DNA of 21,009 nucleotides, from contig DASQFD010000142.1 in assembly GCA_035633255.1 (NCBI GenBank), positions 1-21,009 on the forward strand, read 5' to 3'. This DNA comes from DASQFD01 sp035633255. Lineage in GTDB: Bacteria > Actinomycetota > Actinomycetes > Actinomycetales > Dermatophilaceae. A program made the position numbers and the translations under genes. Position 1 is the stretch's first letter. Every line of letters starts with the position of its first letter. Positions 6,497-13,916 of this stretch are shown one piece after another. Under the pieces are notes generated by a model. It saw nothing but the letters and a program-made list of their open reading frames with translations, was not told the origin of the DNA and ran no database searches.

Positions 6497-7080
6497 CCCG
6501 TGGCACGGGCGACGAGGTGACGCCGTCCCGGCGTCCCACCGTGCTCCTCGTCGTCGCCCTGGCGGTGGCCGCGCTCGTCGCGGCCACCGCCGCGGCGGCG
6601 TTGGCCACCGGCGGGTCCGGCTCCGTCGGCGGGCAGCCAGTCGGGGCGCCGGCGGCCGCCGGCCCGGGCGGTGCGCGGACCGCCCTTCCGGGGCTCGTCG
6701 CCGCCTCCGCAGATCCGATGTTGGCGGGGTTCGCGACGGCGAAGCCGGTCACCGGCGCCGTCGCGCGGGTAAACGGTCCCTTCGACGACCGGTTCGAGCT
6801 GAGCGGCGTGCGCTTCGACGGGCGAGCGGTGAGCGGGGCCCTGACGGTGACCAGCGACGTCAGCGCGCTCCTCGAGCTCGAGGTGCTGGCGGGCTTCTAC
6901 GACCGGTCCGGGGGGCTGCTCGGCACGGCCCGGTGGACCCACGGCGCCGAGGACGGCGAAGGGCACGAGCACGCCGGGCCACCCGAGGAGCGCACGGAGT
7001 TCACGGTGACCGTGCCGCCGGGGCTCCGCGACAGGGCGGTGTCGGCTGCCGTCGGCGTCCCGGTGCTGGTCAACGAGTAG
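6493..7080 (+). CDS. Membrane-anchored or secreted protein with an FxLYD-like beta domain
   Basis: A 195-residue protein. Residues about 14-40 form one hydrophobic helix (TVLLVVALAVAALVAATAAA), then a Gly/Ala/Pro linker, then a predicted beta domain. That domain includes ELSGVRFDGRAVSGALTVTS and LEVLAGFYDRSGGLLGTARW, reminiscent of the FxLYD extracellular domain. It ends in GVPVLVNE. The domain call is based on pattern only. GTG 6493 is chosen because it overlaps the phosphatase stop as GTGA; no strong ribosome site exists, which suggests coupled translation. GTG 6517 is an alternative start. The likely location is the outer face of the membrane, the same compartment as the phosphatase. Confidence 0.65.
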   Translation: MTRGTGDEVTPSRRPTVLLVVALAVAALVAATAAAALATGGSGSVGGQPVGAPAAAGPGGARTALPGLVAASADPMLAGFATAKPVTGAVARVNGPFDDRFELSGVRFDGRAVSGALTVTSDVSALLELEVLAGFYDRSGGLLGTARWTHGAEDGEGHEHAGPPEERTEFTVTVPPGLRDRAVSAAVGVPVLVNE

Positions 7081-7084
7081 CGAA

Positions 7085-7125
7085 CGGCCCCCGTCCACCC
7101 GGCCGCCGGGGTGGGCGGGGGGCCG
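7085..7125 (+). terminator. Strong GC-rich hairpin after the phoA unit
   Basis: CGGCCCCCGTCCACCC pairs with GGGGTGGGCGGGGGGCCG with one bulge and a wobble. It sits five bases after the stop at 7080. There is no T-tract, as is common for actinobacterial terminators. Confidence 0.5.
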
Positions 7126-7154
7126 CTCGGCGCGGCGCCGAGGTGGACGGGCCC

Positions 7155-7183
7155 TCGACTCTCCCAGAGACGCGACGTAGCGT
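7155..7183 (+). promoter_or_regulatory. Leaderless promoter of the MoxR/VWA operon
   Basis: TCGACT (7155-7160), a 17-base spacer and TAGCGT (7178-7183) are followed by six bases and the ATG at 7190, which places the transcription start at or next to the ATG. Confidence 0.6.
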
Positions 7184-7189
7184 GCACCA

Positions 7190-8650
7190 ATGAGCGACAC
7201 CCCCGCCACGAGCGCCACCCCGCCGGTCGACGCCACGCGGGTGGACGCCTTGCCGATCGACGTCTCGGCGTCGCCCGCACCCCGTACCGTCGGTGAGCTC
7301 CGGGCCTCGGGCCACCGCCAGCTGCACCTGCGCCAGGAGCTGCGCGCCAACCTCCTCGCCGCCCTCGCCGACGGGCGAGACCCGTGGCCGGGCATCCACG
7401 GCTTCGGGACCACCGTGATCCCGCAGCTCGAGCGGGCCCTGCTCGCCGGGCACGACGTCGTCCTGCTCGGCGAGCGCGGCCAGGGCAAGACCCGCCTGCT
7501 CCGCAGCCTGATCGGCCTGCTCGACGAGTGGACCCCGGTCATCGACGGCTCCGAGCTGGGCGAGCACCCCTACGAGCCGATCACCGCCACCTCCCGCCGC
7601 CGCGCCGCGGAGCTCGGCGACGACCTGCCGGTGGCCTGGCGGCACCGCAGCGAGCGCTACGCCGAGAAGCTCGCCACCCCGGACACCTCCGTCGCCGACC
7701 TCATCGGCGACGTGGACCCGATGAAGGTCGCCGAGGGCCGCAGCCTCGGCGACCCGGAGACGATCCACTTCGGGCTCATCCCCCGCAGCCACCGCGGCAT
7801 CGTCGCGATCAACGAGCTCCCCGACCTCGCCGAGCGGATCCAGGTCGCGATGCTCAACGTCATGGAGGAGCGGGACATCCAGATCCGCGGCTACGTCGTG
7901 CGCCTGCCCCTGGACGTCCTCGTCGTCGCCAGCGCCAACCCGGAGGACTACACCAACCGCGGCCGGATCATCACCCCGCTCAAGGACCGCTTCGGCGCCG
8001 AGATCCGCACCCACTACCCCGTCGCGCTCGAGGACGAGGTCAAGGTCATCCGCCAGGAGTCCCACCTCGTCGCCGACGTGCCGGACCACCTGCTGGAGAT
8101 CCTGGCCCGCTTCGCCCGCGCGCTGCGCGCCTCGAACAGCATCGACCAGCGCTCCGGGGTCTCCGCCCGCCTGTCCATCGCCGCCGCCGAGACCCTCGCC
8201 GCGGCGGCCCTGCACCGGGCCACCGCCCAGGACGAGGACGAGGCGGTGGCCCGGCCCGTCGACCTGGAGACCGTGGTCGACGTGCTCGGGGGCAAGGTCG
8301 AGTTCGAGACCGGCGAGGAGGGCCGGGAGCGGGACGTCCTGACCCACCTGCTCCGGTCGGCGACCGCCGAGACCGTGCGCGAGCGGCTGCGCGGCATCGA
8401 CATGGCTCCGCTCGTGGCCGCCCTGGACGGCGGGTATGCCGTGACCACCGGCGAGCAGGTGACCGCGCGGGACGTCCTCACCGGGCTGCCCGTGCTCGGG
8501 GAGTCCGACCTCTACGACCAGGTCGTCGAGCGGCTCGACGCCGGGAACGACGGCGAGCGGGCCGGCGCCGTCGAGCTCGCCCTCGAGGGGCTCTACCTCG
8601 CCCGCAAGGTGGGCAAGGAGACCGTCGACGGCCAGACGGTCTACGGATGA
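7190..8650 (+). CDS. MoxR-type AAA+ ATPase (magnesium chelatase I-like)
   Basis: A 486-residue AAA+ ATPase of the MoxR/ChlI class. Walker A is GERGQGKTR (residues 94-102). The Walker B region RGIVAINELPDL (202-213) has Asn207 where many relatives have Asp, with Glu209 kept. Sensor 1 is VVASANPED (245-253), followed by RGRIITPLKDRFG with candidate arginine fingers. The C-terminal lid and a helical tail complete it. Such ATPases work with a VWA-domain partner as chaperone or remodelling machines, and here the partner is the next gene with a four-base ATGA overlap. The pair looks like mycobacterial Rv0958/Rv0959 from memory. It is unlikely to be a chlorophyll enzyme, because no tetrapyrrole genes are nearby. 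The start is supported by the leaderless promoter. Confidence 0.9.
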   Translation: MSDTPATSATPPVDATRVDALPIDVSASPAPRTVGELRASGHRQLHLRQELRANLLAALADGRDPWPGIHGFGTTVIPQLERALLAGHDVVLLGERGQGKTRLLRSLIGLLDEWTPVIDGSELGEHPYEPITATSRRRAAELGDDLPVAWRHRSERYAEKLATPDTSVADLIGDVDPMKVAEGRSLGDPETIHFGLIPRSHRGIVAINELPDLAERIQVAMLNVMEERDIQIRGYVVRLPLDVLVVASANPEDYTNRGRIITPLKDRFGAEIRTHYPVALEDEVKVIRQESHLVADVPDHLLEILARFARALRASNSIDQRSGVSARLSIAAAETLAAAALHRATAQDEDEAVARPVDLETVVDVLGGKVEFETGEEGRERDVLTHLLRSATAETVRERLRGIDMAPLVAALDGGYAVTTGEQVTARDVLTGLPVLGESDLYDQVVERLDAGNDGERAGAVELALEGLYLARKVGKETVDGQTVYG

Positions 8651-10668
8651 CCCGCTCCCGCTACGGCCGGTATGCCGGCGGCGACCCGCTCGCCCCGCCC
8701 GTCGACCTCGCCGAGGCACTCGACGCGATCGGCGAGGACGTCATGTCCGGGCAAAGCCCGGAGGGGGCGATGCGCGAGTTCCTGCGCCGCGGCGGGCAGT
8801 CGCAGCGGGGGCTGGACGACCTGCAGCGGCAGGTTCAGCAGCGGCGGCGGGACCTGCTCCAGCGGAACCGTCTGGACGGCACCCTCCAGGAGGTCAAGGA
8901 GCTGCTCGACAAGGCGGTCCTCGCCGAGCGCAAGCAGCTGGCCCGCGACCTGGACGACGACGCACGGTTCGGCGAGATGCGGCTCGAGGGGCTGCCGTCC
9001 TCCACCGCCGCCGCCGTGACGTCGCTGTCCGACTACACGTGGCGCAGCCCCACGGCCCGGCAGGCCTACGAGGAGATCAAGGACCTGCTCGGGCGCGAGA
9101 TGCTCGACGCGCGCTTCGCGGGCATGAAGTCCGCCCTGGAGAACGCCACGGACGAGGACCGCCAGCGGGTCACCGACATGCTCGACGACCTGAACGACCT
9201 GCTGGACGCCCACGCCCGGGGCGAGGACACCGACGAGCGGTTCCGCGAGTTCATGGACGAGCACGGCGAGTTCTTCCCCGAGAACCCGAAGGACGTCGAC
9301 GAGCTGCTCGACTCGCTCGCCTCGCGGGCCGCCGCCGCGCAGCGGATGCTCAACTCGATGAGCGCCGAGCAGCGCGCCGAGCTGATGTCGCTCTCGCAGT
9401 CGGCGTTCGGGTCGCCGGCGCTGCAGTCCGCGCTGTCCCGGCTCGACGCCCAGCTGCAGTCGATGCGGCCGGGCGAGGACTGGGGCGGCTCGGAGTCCTT
9501 CGGCGGCGAGCTGGGCCTCGGTCTCGGTGACGGCACCGGCGTCCTGCAGGACCTCGCCGAGCTCGACGACCTGGCCGAGCAGCTGTCCCAGCAGTACGCC
9601 GGTGCGCGGATGGACGACCTCGACCTCGACGCCCTGGCCCGCCAGCTCGGCGACGACGCGGCCGTCGACGCCCGCACCCTGCGCGAGCTCGAGCGCGCCC
9701 TGTCCGACTCCGGCTTCCTCCGCCGCACCTCCGACGGCTCGCTGCGCCTCTCCCCCAAGGCGATGCGCCAGCTCGGCAAGGCCCTGCTCCGCGACGTCGC
9801 GCAGCGCATCTCCGCCCGTCAGGGGCAGCGGGACGTCCGGCTCGCCGGCGCCGCCGGGGAGCGCAGCGGCGCCACCCGCGAGTGGGCCTTCGGCGACACC
9901 GAGCCGTGGGACGTCACCCGGACCCTCACCCGCTCCATCCAGCGGACCGCGAGCGAGGGCGGCGACCCGCGGCACGGCATACGCATCGGCATGGACGACA
10001 TCGAGGTGACCGAGAGCGAGGCCCGCACGCGGGCCACCGTCGCGCTCCTGGTGGACACGTCCTTCTCGATGGCGATGGACGGGCGGTGGGTGCCGATGAA
10101 GCGCACCGCGCTCGCGCTGCACCACCTCGTCTCGACCCGCTTCCGCGGCGACCACCTGCAGGTCATCGGGTTCGGACGGCACGCACAGGTCATGGACATC
10201 GAGGAGCTGACCGCGCTGGACGCCCTGTGGGAGAAGGGGACGAACCTCCACCACGCGCTGCTGCTCGCGAACCGGCACTTCCGCAAGCACCCCGCCGAGC
10301 AGCCCGTGCTGCTGGTCGTCACCGACGGTGAGCCGACCGCGCACCTCGAGGCCGACGGGCGGGTGCTCTTCTCCTACCCGCCGCACCCGGTGACCGTGGC
10401 GCGCACCGTGCAGGAGCTCGAGGGGGCCGGCCGGCTCGGCGCGCAGGTGACCTTCTTCCGGCTCGGTGAGGACCCCGGGCTGGCGCGCTTCGTGGAGTCA
10501 CTGGCCCGGCGGGTGGACGGCACGGTCGTGGCGCCGGAGCTCGACGACCTCGGTGCCGCGGTCGTCGGCTCCTACCTCGGGTCCCGGCGCGGTCGCTCCG
10601 GCGGCGGGCCGGCATACGGGTCCTACGGTGACTGGTTCGGCGGGCGCGGCTTCTGGGTGGGGGACTGA
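8647..10668 (+). CDS. VWA-domain partner protein of the MoxR ATPase
   Basis: A 673-residue cytoplasmic protein with no signal peptide or membrane helix. The first 400 residues are charged and helical, probably coiled-coil (for example LDDLQRQVQQRRRDLLQRN and repeated acidic DDLNDLLD segments). The C-terminal von Willebrand factor A domain has a complete metal-ion site: DTSFS at 470-474, Thr532 in KGTNLHHAL, and Asp560 in VVTDGEP. The tail (646-673) is rich in Gly, Tyr and Trp. In MoxR/VWA pairs the VWA protein is thought to hold or deliver the substrate while the ATPase remodels it. ATG 8647 overlaps the upstream stop, so the two are co-translated. The substrate is unknown. Confidence 0.9.
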   Translation: MTRSRYGRYAGGDPLAPPVDLAEALDAIGEDVMSGQSPEGAMREFLRRGGQSQRGLDDLQRQVQQRRRDLLQRNRLDGTLQEVKELLDKAVLAERKQLARDLDDDARFGEMRLEGLPSSTAAAVTSLSDYTWRSPTARQAYEEIKDLLGREMLDARFAGMKSALENATDEDRQRVTDMLDDLNDLLDAHARGEDTDERFREFMDEHGEFFPENPKDVDELLDSLASRAAAAQRMLNSMSAEQRAELMSLSQSAFGSPALQSALSRLDAQLQSMRPGEDWGGSESFGGELGLGLGDGTGVLQDLAELDDLAEQLSQQYAGARMDDLDLDALARQLGDDAAVDARTLRELERALSDSGFLRRTSDGSLRLSPKAMRQLGKALLRDVAQRISARQGQRDVRLAGAAGERSGATREWAFGDTEPWDVTRTLTRSIQRTASEGGDPRHGIRIGMDDIEVTESEARTRATVALLVDTSFSMAMDGRWVPMKRTALALHHLVSTRFRGDHLQVIGFGRHAQVMDIEELTALDALWEKGTNLHHALLLANRHFRKHPAEQPVLLVVTDGEPTAHLEADGRVLFSYPPHPVTVARTVQELEGAGRLGAQVTFFRLGEDPGLARFVESLARRVDGTVVAPELDDLGAAVVGSYLGSRRGRSGGGPAYGSYGDWFGGRGFWVGD

Positions 10669-10740
10669 GCGCAGCCCCCACCGCGCAGTGGCTGCCGAGT
10701 GGGGCGGCCGCGAGCGCGGTGGGCGGCCCAGACGGTCAGT

Positions 10741-10764
10741 TCCGGGGGCCTCTGGCCCCCCGGA
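10741..10764. terminator. Hairpin between convergent genes
   Basis: TCCGGGGGC and GCCCCCCGGA pair with one bulge around CTCTG. It lies between the VWA gene and the convergent monooxygenase, so it may serve both. It has no T-tract. Confidence 0.5.
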
Positions 10765-10802
10765 TCCGACAGTCAGGCCGCGTGCCGCCGGCTCACTCCT
10801 GC

Positions 10803-11138
10803 TCACTCCCGGTCGGCCGGCACCGCCATCTCGCCCAGCTCCGACCAGTCCTCACCGGGCACGGGAACGTTGACGATGCGCGGCGTCGCGGACAGGTAGC
10901 GGGGCAGCTCCTGCGTCGCCGTGCGGAAGTGCTCGGACTGCACGTGCGCCGCGCCGGCCGCGTCGTCGCGGAACGCCTCGACGAGGACGTACTCGCTCGG
11001 GTCGTCGAGCGAGCGGGACCAGTCGAACCACAGGCACCCCGCCTCGGCCCGCGTCGCCTCGGTGAAGGCCCTGGAGATCTCGGGCCAGGCGTCGGCGTGC
11101 TCGGGCCGGACGGGGAATTTCGCGGTGATGAAGATCAA
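10803..11138 (-). CDS. Antibiotic biosynthesis monooxygenase (ABM) domain protein
   Basis: A 111-residue single-domain ABM protein (ferredoxin-like fold, usually dimeric). It begins IFITAKFPVRPEHADAWPEI, followed by the family signature EAGCLWFDWSRSLDDPSEYV and a second core with VEAFRDDAAGAAHVQSEHF. Members include cofactor-free quinol monooxygenases such as YgiN and several uncharacterised detoxification proteins, so the name does not imply antibiotic synthesis. The start is TTG 11138, with AGGAGG four bases upstream; no ATG or GTG is placed better. It stands between the VWA gene (convergent) and the protease gene on the same strand. Confidence 0.85.
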   Translation of the reverse strand: MIFITAKFPVRPEHADAWPEISRAFTEATRAEAGCLWFDWSRSLDDPSEYVLVEAFRDDAAGAAHVQSEHFRTATQELPRYLSATPRIVNVPVPGEDWSELGEMAVPADRE

Positions 11139-11184
11139 CGGTCCTCCTGCGGGTGACCGCTCGGTGGTGCGGGCGCCGAACGGG

Positions 11185-12069
11185 TCAGGGGCGAACGCCG
11201 TAGGTCGCCAGCCAGTCCTGCACGACCCGGATGTCCATGCGCTGGTAGCCGCCGAGGTAGCGACAGTTGTCGGTGTAGCCGTAGCTGGTCACGCCGACGA
11301 CCCGCCCACCGAGGAGGACCGGGCCACCGGAGTCGCCGAAGCACGTCCCCCCGCCACCGCGGATGTCGTTCGGGTTGCCGTTGAGCTGGAACACCTGCGG
11401 GGTGAGCTTCTGGCCAGGGCCGGTGGTGGTGCGGCGGATGAGCGGGTAGCTGAACGGCTGGGGCTTCTGCGGACCGGACTCGGGCTTGCGGACCTCGGTG
11501 CCGTACCCGACCAGGGTGAAGACGGTCTTGTTGAGGGTCGGCTGGGCGTAGGCGGCGAGCTGGTTGGGCGTCGCGATCCTCGAGGTCGGCAGTGCCGGCG
11601 CCCCGGCGAGCGGGGCACCGTCGGCGCCCCAGCGCAGCACGACCACACCGACGTCGTTCCAGTTCCGCAGGTCGGTGAAGTTGGAGTACCCCGGGTGCGC
11701 GAAGGCGGTGCCGAAGAACCAGCCGGCGGGGAGCTTGTCGACCCCGGGTACGTAGCCCTTGGCCGGGTCGGCGGCTGGTGGCAGCGGGCTCGGCGGCGCT
11801 TCGGCGAGCCGGCTCTGGAAGGTCACCACCGTGGCCCCCACGGTGTCCGCGGTGCAGTGGGCGGCGGTCACGAGGACCGTCGGGGTGACCAGCGTCGCCG
11901 AGCAGCGGTAGCGCCCGGTGGCGTCGTAGAAGCCGATCAGCCCGACGTTGGGGTGCTGGTCGCCGTCGGGCTGGCCGCCCGTGATCGCCCCGGCCGGCGC
12001 GGCCGTCAGGCCGAGGACGGTGAGGACCGCGAGCACGGTGGCGAGGAGGGCGTGGCGGGCACGCGGCAT
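11185..12069 (-). CDS. Secreted trypsin-like serine protease (S1 family)
   Basis: A 294-residue exported protease. The signal peptide is residues 1-28 (hydrophobic LLATVLAVLTVLGLTAAPAGA). The mature chain would begin ITGGQPDG, the activated S1 N-terminus, so no propeptide is visible. The catalytic triad is His71 in VTAAHC, Asp139 in NWNDVGVVVL and Ser247 in GTCFGDSGGP. Four cysteines (56, 72, 243, 269) fit two conserved disulfides. The residue aligned with the specificity position is Gly241, which suggests chymotrypsin/elastase-like rather than trypsin-like cleavage. GAAGAAGG lies six bases before ATG 12069. An insertion near residues 88-115 is rich in Pro and Ala. The substrate is unknown. 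Confidence 0.92.
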   Translation of the reverse strand: MPRARHALLATVLAVLTVLGLTAAPAGAITGGQPDGDQHPNVGLIGFYDATGRYRCSATLVTPTVLVTAAHCTADTVGATVVTFQSRLAEAPPSPLPPAADPAKGYVPGVDKLPAGWFFGTAFAHPGYSNFTDLRNWNDVGVVVLRWGADGAPLAGAPALPTSRIATPNQLAAYAQPTLNKTVFTLVGYGTEVRKPESGPQKPQPFSYPLIRRTTTGPGQKLTPQVFQLNGNPNDIRGGGGTCFGDSGGPVLLGGRVVGVTSYGYTDNCRYLGGYQRMDIRVVQDWLATYGVRP

Positions 12070-12229
12070 ACGAGGCCTTCTTCCGGAGAACGGGAACGGG
12101 TGGACACAGCAGCGATCGGTGATGCCACCAGCACTGTGTCACCCTCGGACCGGTCGGACACCCCACGCGAGGGTGCCTATCGCCCAGATCACCAACCGGG
12201 GGGCCGGCGGCGGGCCAGTGAGCGCGGGC

Positions 12230-12303
12230 GTCAATGGCCGCACCATCGGGGAGCGGCGCGTCGGTGGCCGCACCGTCGCGGAGCGGCGCGTCAGTGGGCG
12301 GCG
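12230..12303. repeat. 30-bp tandem repeat over the stop codon of the DUF808 gene
   Basis: Two full units (12230-12259 and 12260-12289) differ at about four positions, and a partial third unit begins at 12290. Read on the minus strand, the position of the DUF808 stop is TGA in the unit holding the stop, CGA in the next and TGA in the third. Each full unit contains a small hairpin (CGGTG-CGGC-CACCG in the middle unit), so the array may also influence termination. Confidence 0.75.
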
Positions 12304-13328
12304 GCCTTCTCCCGACGCGGCAGCACGTGCATGACCGCCACGGCGACCGCGCCGACGGCGAGGCCCACGAGGGCGGAGATGGTCGTGCCCGCCACCCAGC
12401 CGAGCACCCCGCCGATGCCGGGCACGGCGCCCGCCACCGCCTCCTCGACGTGGTGGACCACGTCGAAGGGCCAGTGCCACCCGAGCTCGTAGACCCCGTT
12501 GAGCAGGATGTGGCCACCCACCCAGAGCATCGCGACGACGCCGATGGTCGACAGCGCGGCGAGCACCTTGGGCATCGCGAGCACGAGCGTCCGGCCGAAC
12601 CGCTGGGCGCCGGGCGACGGCCGCCGGGCGAGGTGCAGCCCGACGTCGTCCATCTTCACGATGAGTGCGACGACCCCGTAGACGAGCGCCGTGATCGCGA
12701 ACGCCACCACGACGAGGATGAGCGCCCGGGACAGCAGGGGCTCCTCGGCCACCTCGTCGAGGGCGATGACCATGATCTCGGCGGAGAGGATGAAGTCGGT
12801 GCGGATGGCGCCGGCGATGACCGTCTTCTCGTCCTTGGGCGCCTCGGCGACGGCCACCGCGCCCGCGGCACCCCCGGCTCCCGGGGCGTCCGCAGCATCC
12901 GCGGCATCAGCGGCCCCCGCGGCATCCGCAGCCCCTGCCGCACCGTGGGCCTGCTGCGCGTGGTCGCCGTGGTGACCGAAACGCTCCCACACCTTCTCGG
13001 CGCCCTCGTAGCACAGGTAGGTCCCGCCGATCATGAGCAGCGGCGTGAGCAGCACCGGCAGGAACTCGCTGAGCAGCAGGATGGCCGGGAGGATGAACAG
13101 CAGCTTGTTGCGGATCGACCCGGTGGCGATCCGCCGGACGATCGGCAGCTCCCGCTTGGGGTCCAGCCCCTCGACGTAGCGCGGCGTGACCGCCGTGTCG
13201 TCGATGACGACACCCGCGGCCTTGCTGCTGGCCCGCCCGGCCGCCCCGGCCACGTCGTCGAGCGAGGACGCCGTGAGCTTGACCAGCGCCGCCACGTCGT
13301 CGAGCAGCGCGAAGAGCCCGCCGCTCAC
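12291..13328 (-). CDS. DUF808 (YedI-like) inner membrane protein
   Basis: A 345-residue polytopic membrane protein of the DUF808/YedI family, of unknown function. Conserved blocks are GLFALLDDVAALVKLTASSL and DDVA near the start, GVVIDDTAVTPRYVEGLDPK RELPIV (39-64), and IAGAIRTDFILSAEIMVIAL (171-190). Hydrophobic segments lie around 77-102, 203-224, 248-278 and 303-335. Between the first and second membrane parts, residues 128-162 are almost only Ala, Gly and Asp, a low-complexity insertion. GTG 13328 overlaps the DinB stop as GTGA, so translation is coupled; there is no clear ribosome site. The stop lies inside a 30-bp tandem repeat. Confidence 0.9.
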   Translation of the reverse strand: MSGGLFALLDDVAALVKLTASSLDDVAGAAGRASSKAAGVVIDDTAVTPRYVEGLDPKRELPIVRRIATGSIRNKLLFILPAILLLSEFLPVLLTPLLMIGGTYLCYEGAEKVWERFGHHGDHAQQAHGAAGAADAAGAADAADAADAPGAGGAAGAVAVAEAPKDEKTVIAGAIRTDFILSAEIMVIALDEVAEEPLLSRALILVVVAFAITALVYGVVALIVKMDDVGLHLARRPSPGAQRFGRTLVLAMPKVLAALSTIGVVAMLWVGGHILLNGVYELGWHWPFDVVHHVEEAVAGAVPGIGGVLGWVAGTTISALVGLAVGAVAVAVMHVLPRREKAAAH

Positions 13329-13891
13329 GGCAGCGGCGGTGGGGTCGGCGTCACGGGGTCAACCGTAGCGGCGGCGCCACCCGCTCCGGGGCGAAGCAGG
13401 CCGCGCACGTAGGCGGCCTGCCCCAGGTGCTGGAGGTCGTCCTCGAGCACGCTGACCAGCCGGACCCCGAGCGTGACCGGCGGGTCCCAGCAGGTGTCGA
13501 CCACCCGGTCCAGGTCAGCGGGTGCCAGGCCGCGCACGAAGGTCACCGTCCGCTCGTGGACCATGCCCAGGTATGCCGCGAGCTCGCCGCCCGCGACGCC
13601 GCTCACCCCGGCGACGTCCTCCGACGAGTGGCCGAAGCCGATGTCCGGTGCGGGGAAGGGCAGCCCGAGCCGCTGGTGCCAGCCCCCCTCCGTGTACGCC
13701 TGTTGCCGGCCGGCGACGTGCGCGACGTGGTCGTCCTGGACCCGGGTCAGGTGCCAGACCAGCCAGCCGATCGAGTTGGCGCCCGGCGCCGGCCGCCAGG
13801 CCAGCTGCTCCTCGCCCAGGCCGTCGAGCACCGCGTGCACCCCGTCCCGGACCCGCCCGAAACCGTCGACCAGCAGCTCGCCCACGTCCAT
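13325..13891 (-). CDS. DinB-family protein (mycothiol-type, DUF664-like)
   Basis: A 188-residue four-helix-bundle protein of the DinB superfamily. The metal-site histidines are visible: His47 in WLVWHLTRVQDDH (with His55 and His58 close by) and His155 in LEDDLQHLGQAAYVRG. Actinobacterial members include mycothiol-dependent S-transferases, so a thiol transferase or detoxification role is plausible but unproven. The C-terminal tail after residue 168 is Ala/Pro-rich and disordered. The ATG has no Shine-Dalgarno, but TAGGCT lies exactly six bases upstream, so the mRNA is probably leaderless. The stop overlaps the start of the DUF808 gene, which makes a two-gene operon. Confidence 0.85.
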   Translation of the reverse strand: MDVGELLVDGFGRVRDGVHAVLDGLGEEQLAWRPAPGANSIGWLVWHLTRVQDDHVAHVAGRQQAYTEGGWHQRLGLPFPAPDIGFGHSSEDVAGVSGVAGGELAAYLGMVHERTVTFVRGLAPADLDRVVDTCWDPPVTLGVRLVSVLEDDLQHLGQAAYVRGLLRPGAGGAAATVDPVTPTPPPLP

Positions 13892-13897
13892 GCCGCG

Positions 13898-13903
13898 AGC
13901 CTA
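13898..13903 (-). promoter_or_regulatory. Leaderless -10 element of the DinB-DUF808 operon
   Basis: TAGGCT on the minus strand, six bases before ATG 13891. It lies in the 25-base gap after the hydrolase gene, so any -35 would be inside that gene's 3' end. No clear -35 was seen. Confidence 0.5.
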
Positions 13904-13916
13904 GGCCGCCCGTGCC

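Noticed and set aside
7384..10668. A 1094-codon open frame on the plus strand beginning at 7384
   Set aside because: Its first part is an out-of-frame, arginine- and proline-rich shadow of the MoxR gene. Only the part from ATG 8647 is the real VWA gene.
7190..10668. MoxR/VWA pair as magnesium chelatase for chlorophyll synthesis
   Set aside because: No large ChlH-type subunit or tetrapyrrole gene is nearby, and the pair fits the MoxR/VWA chaperone group better.
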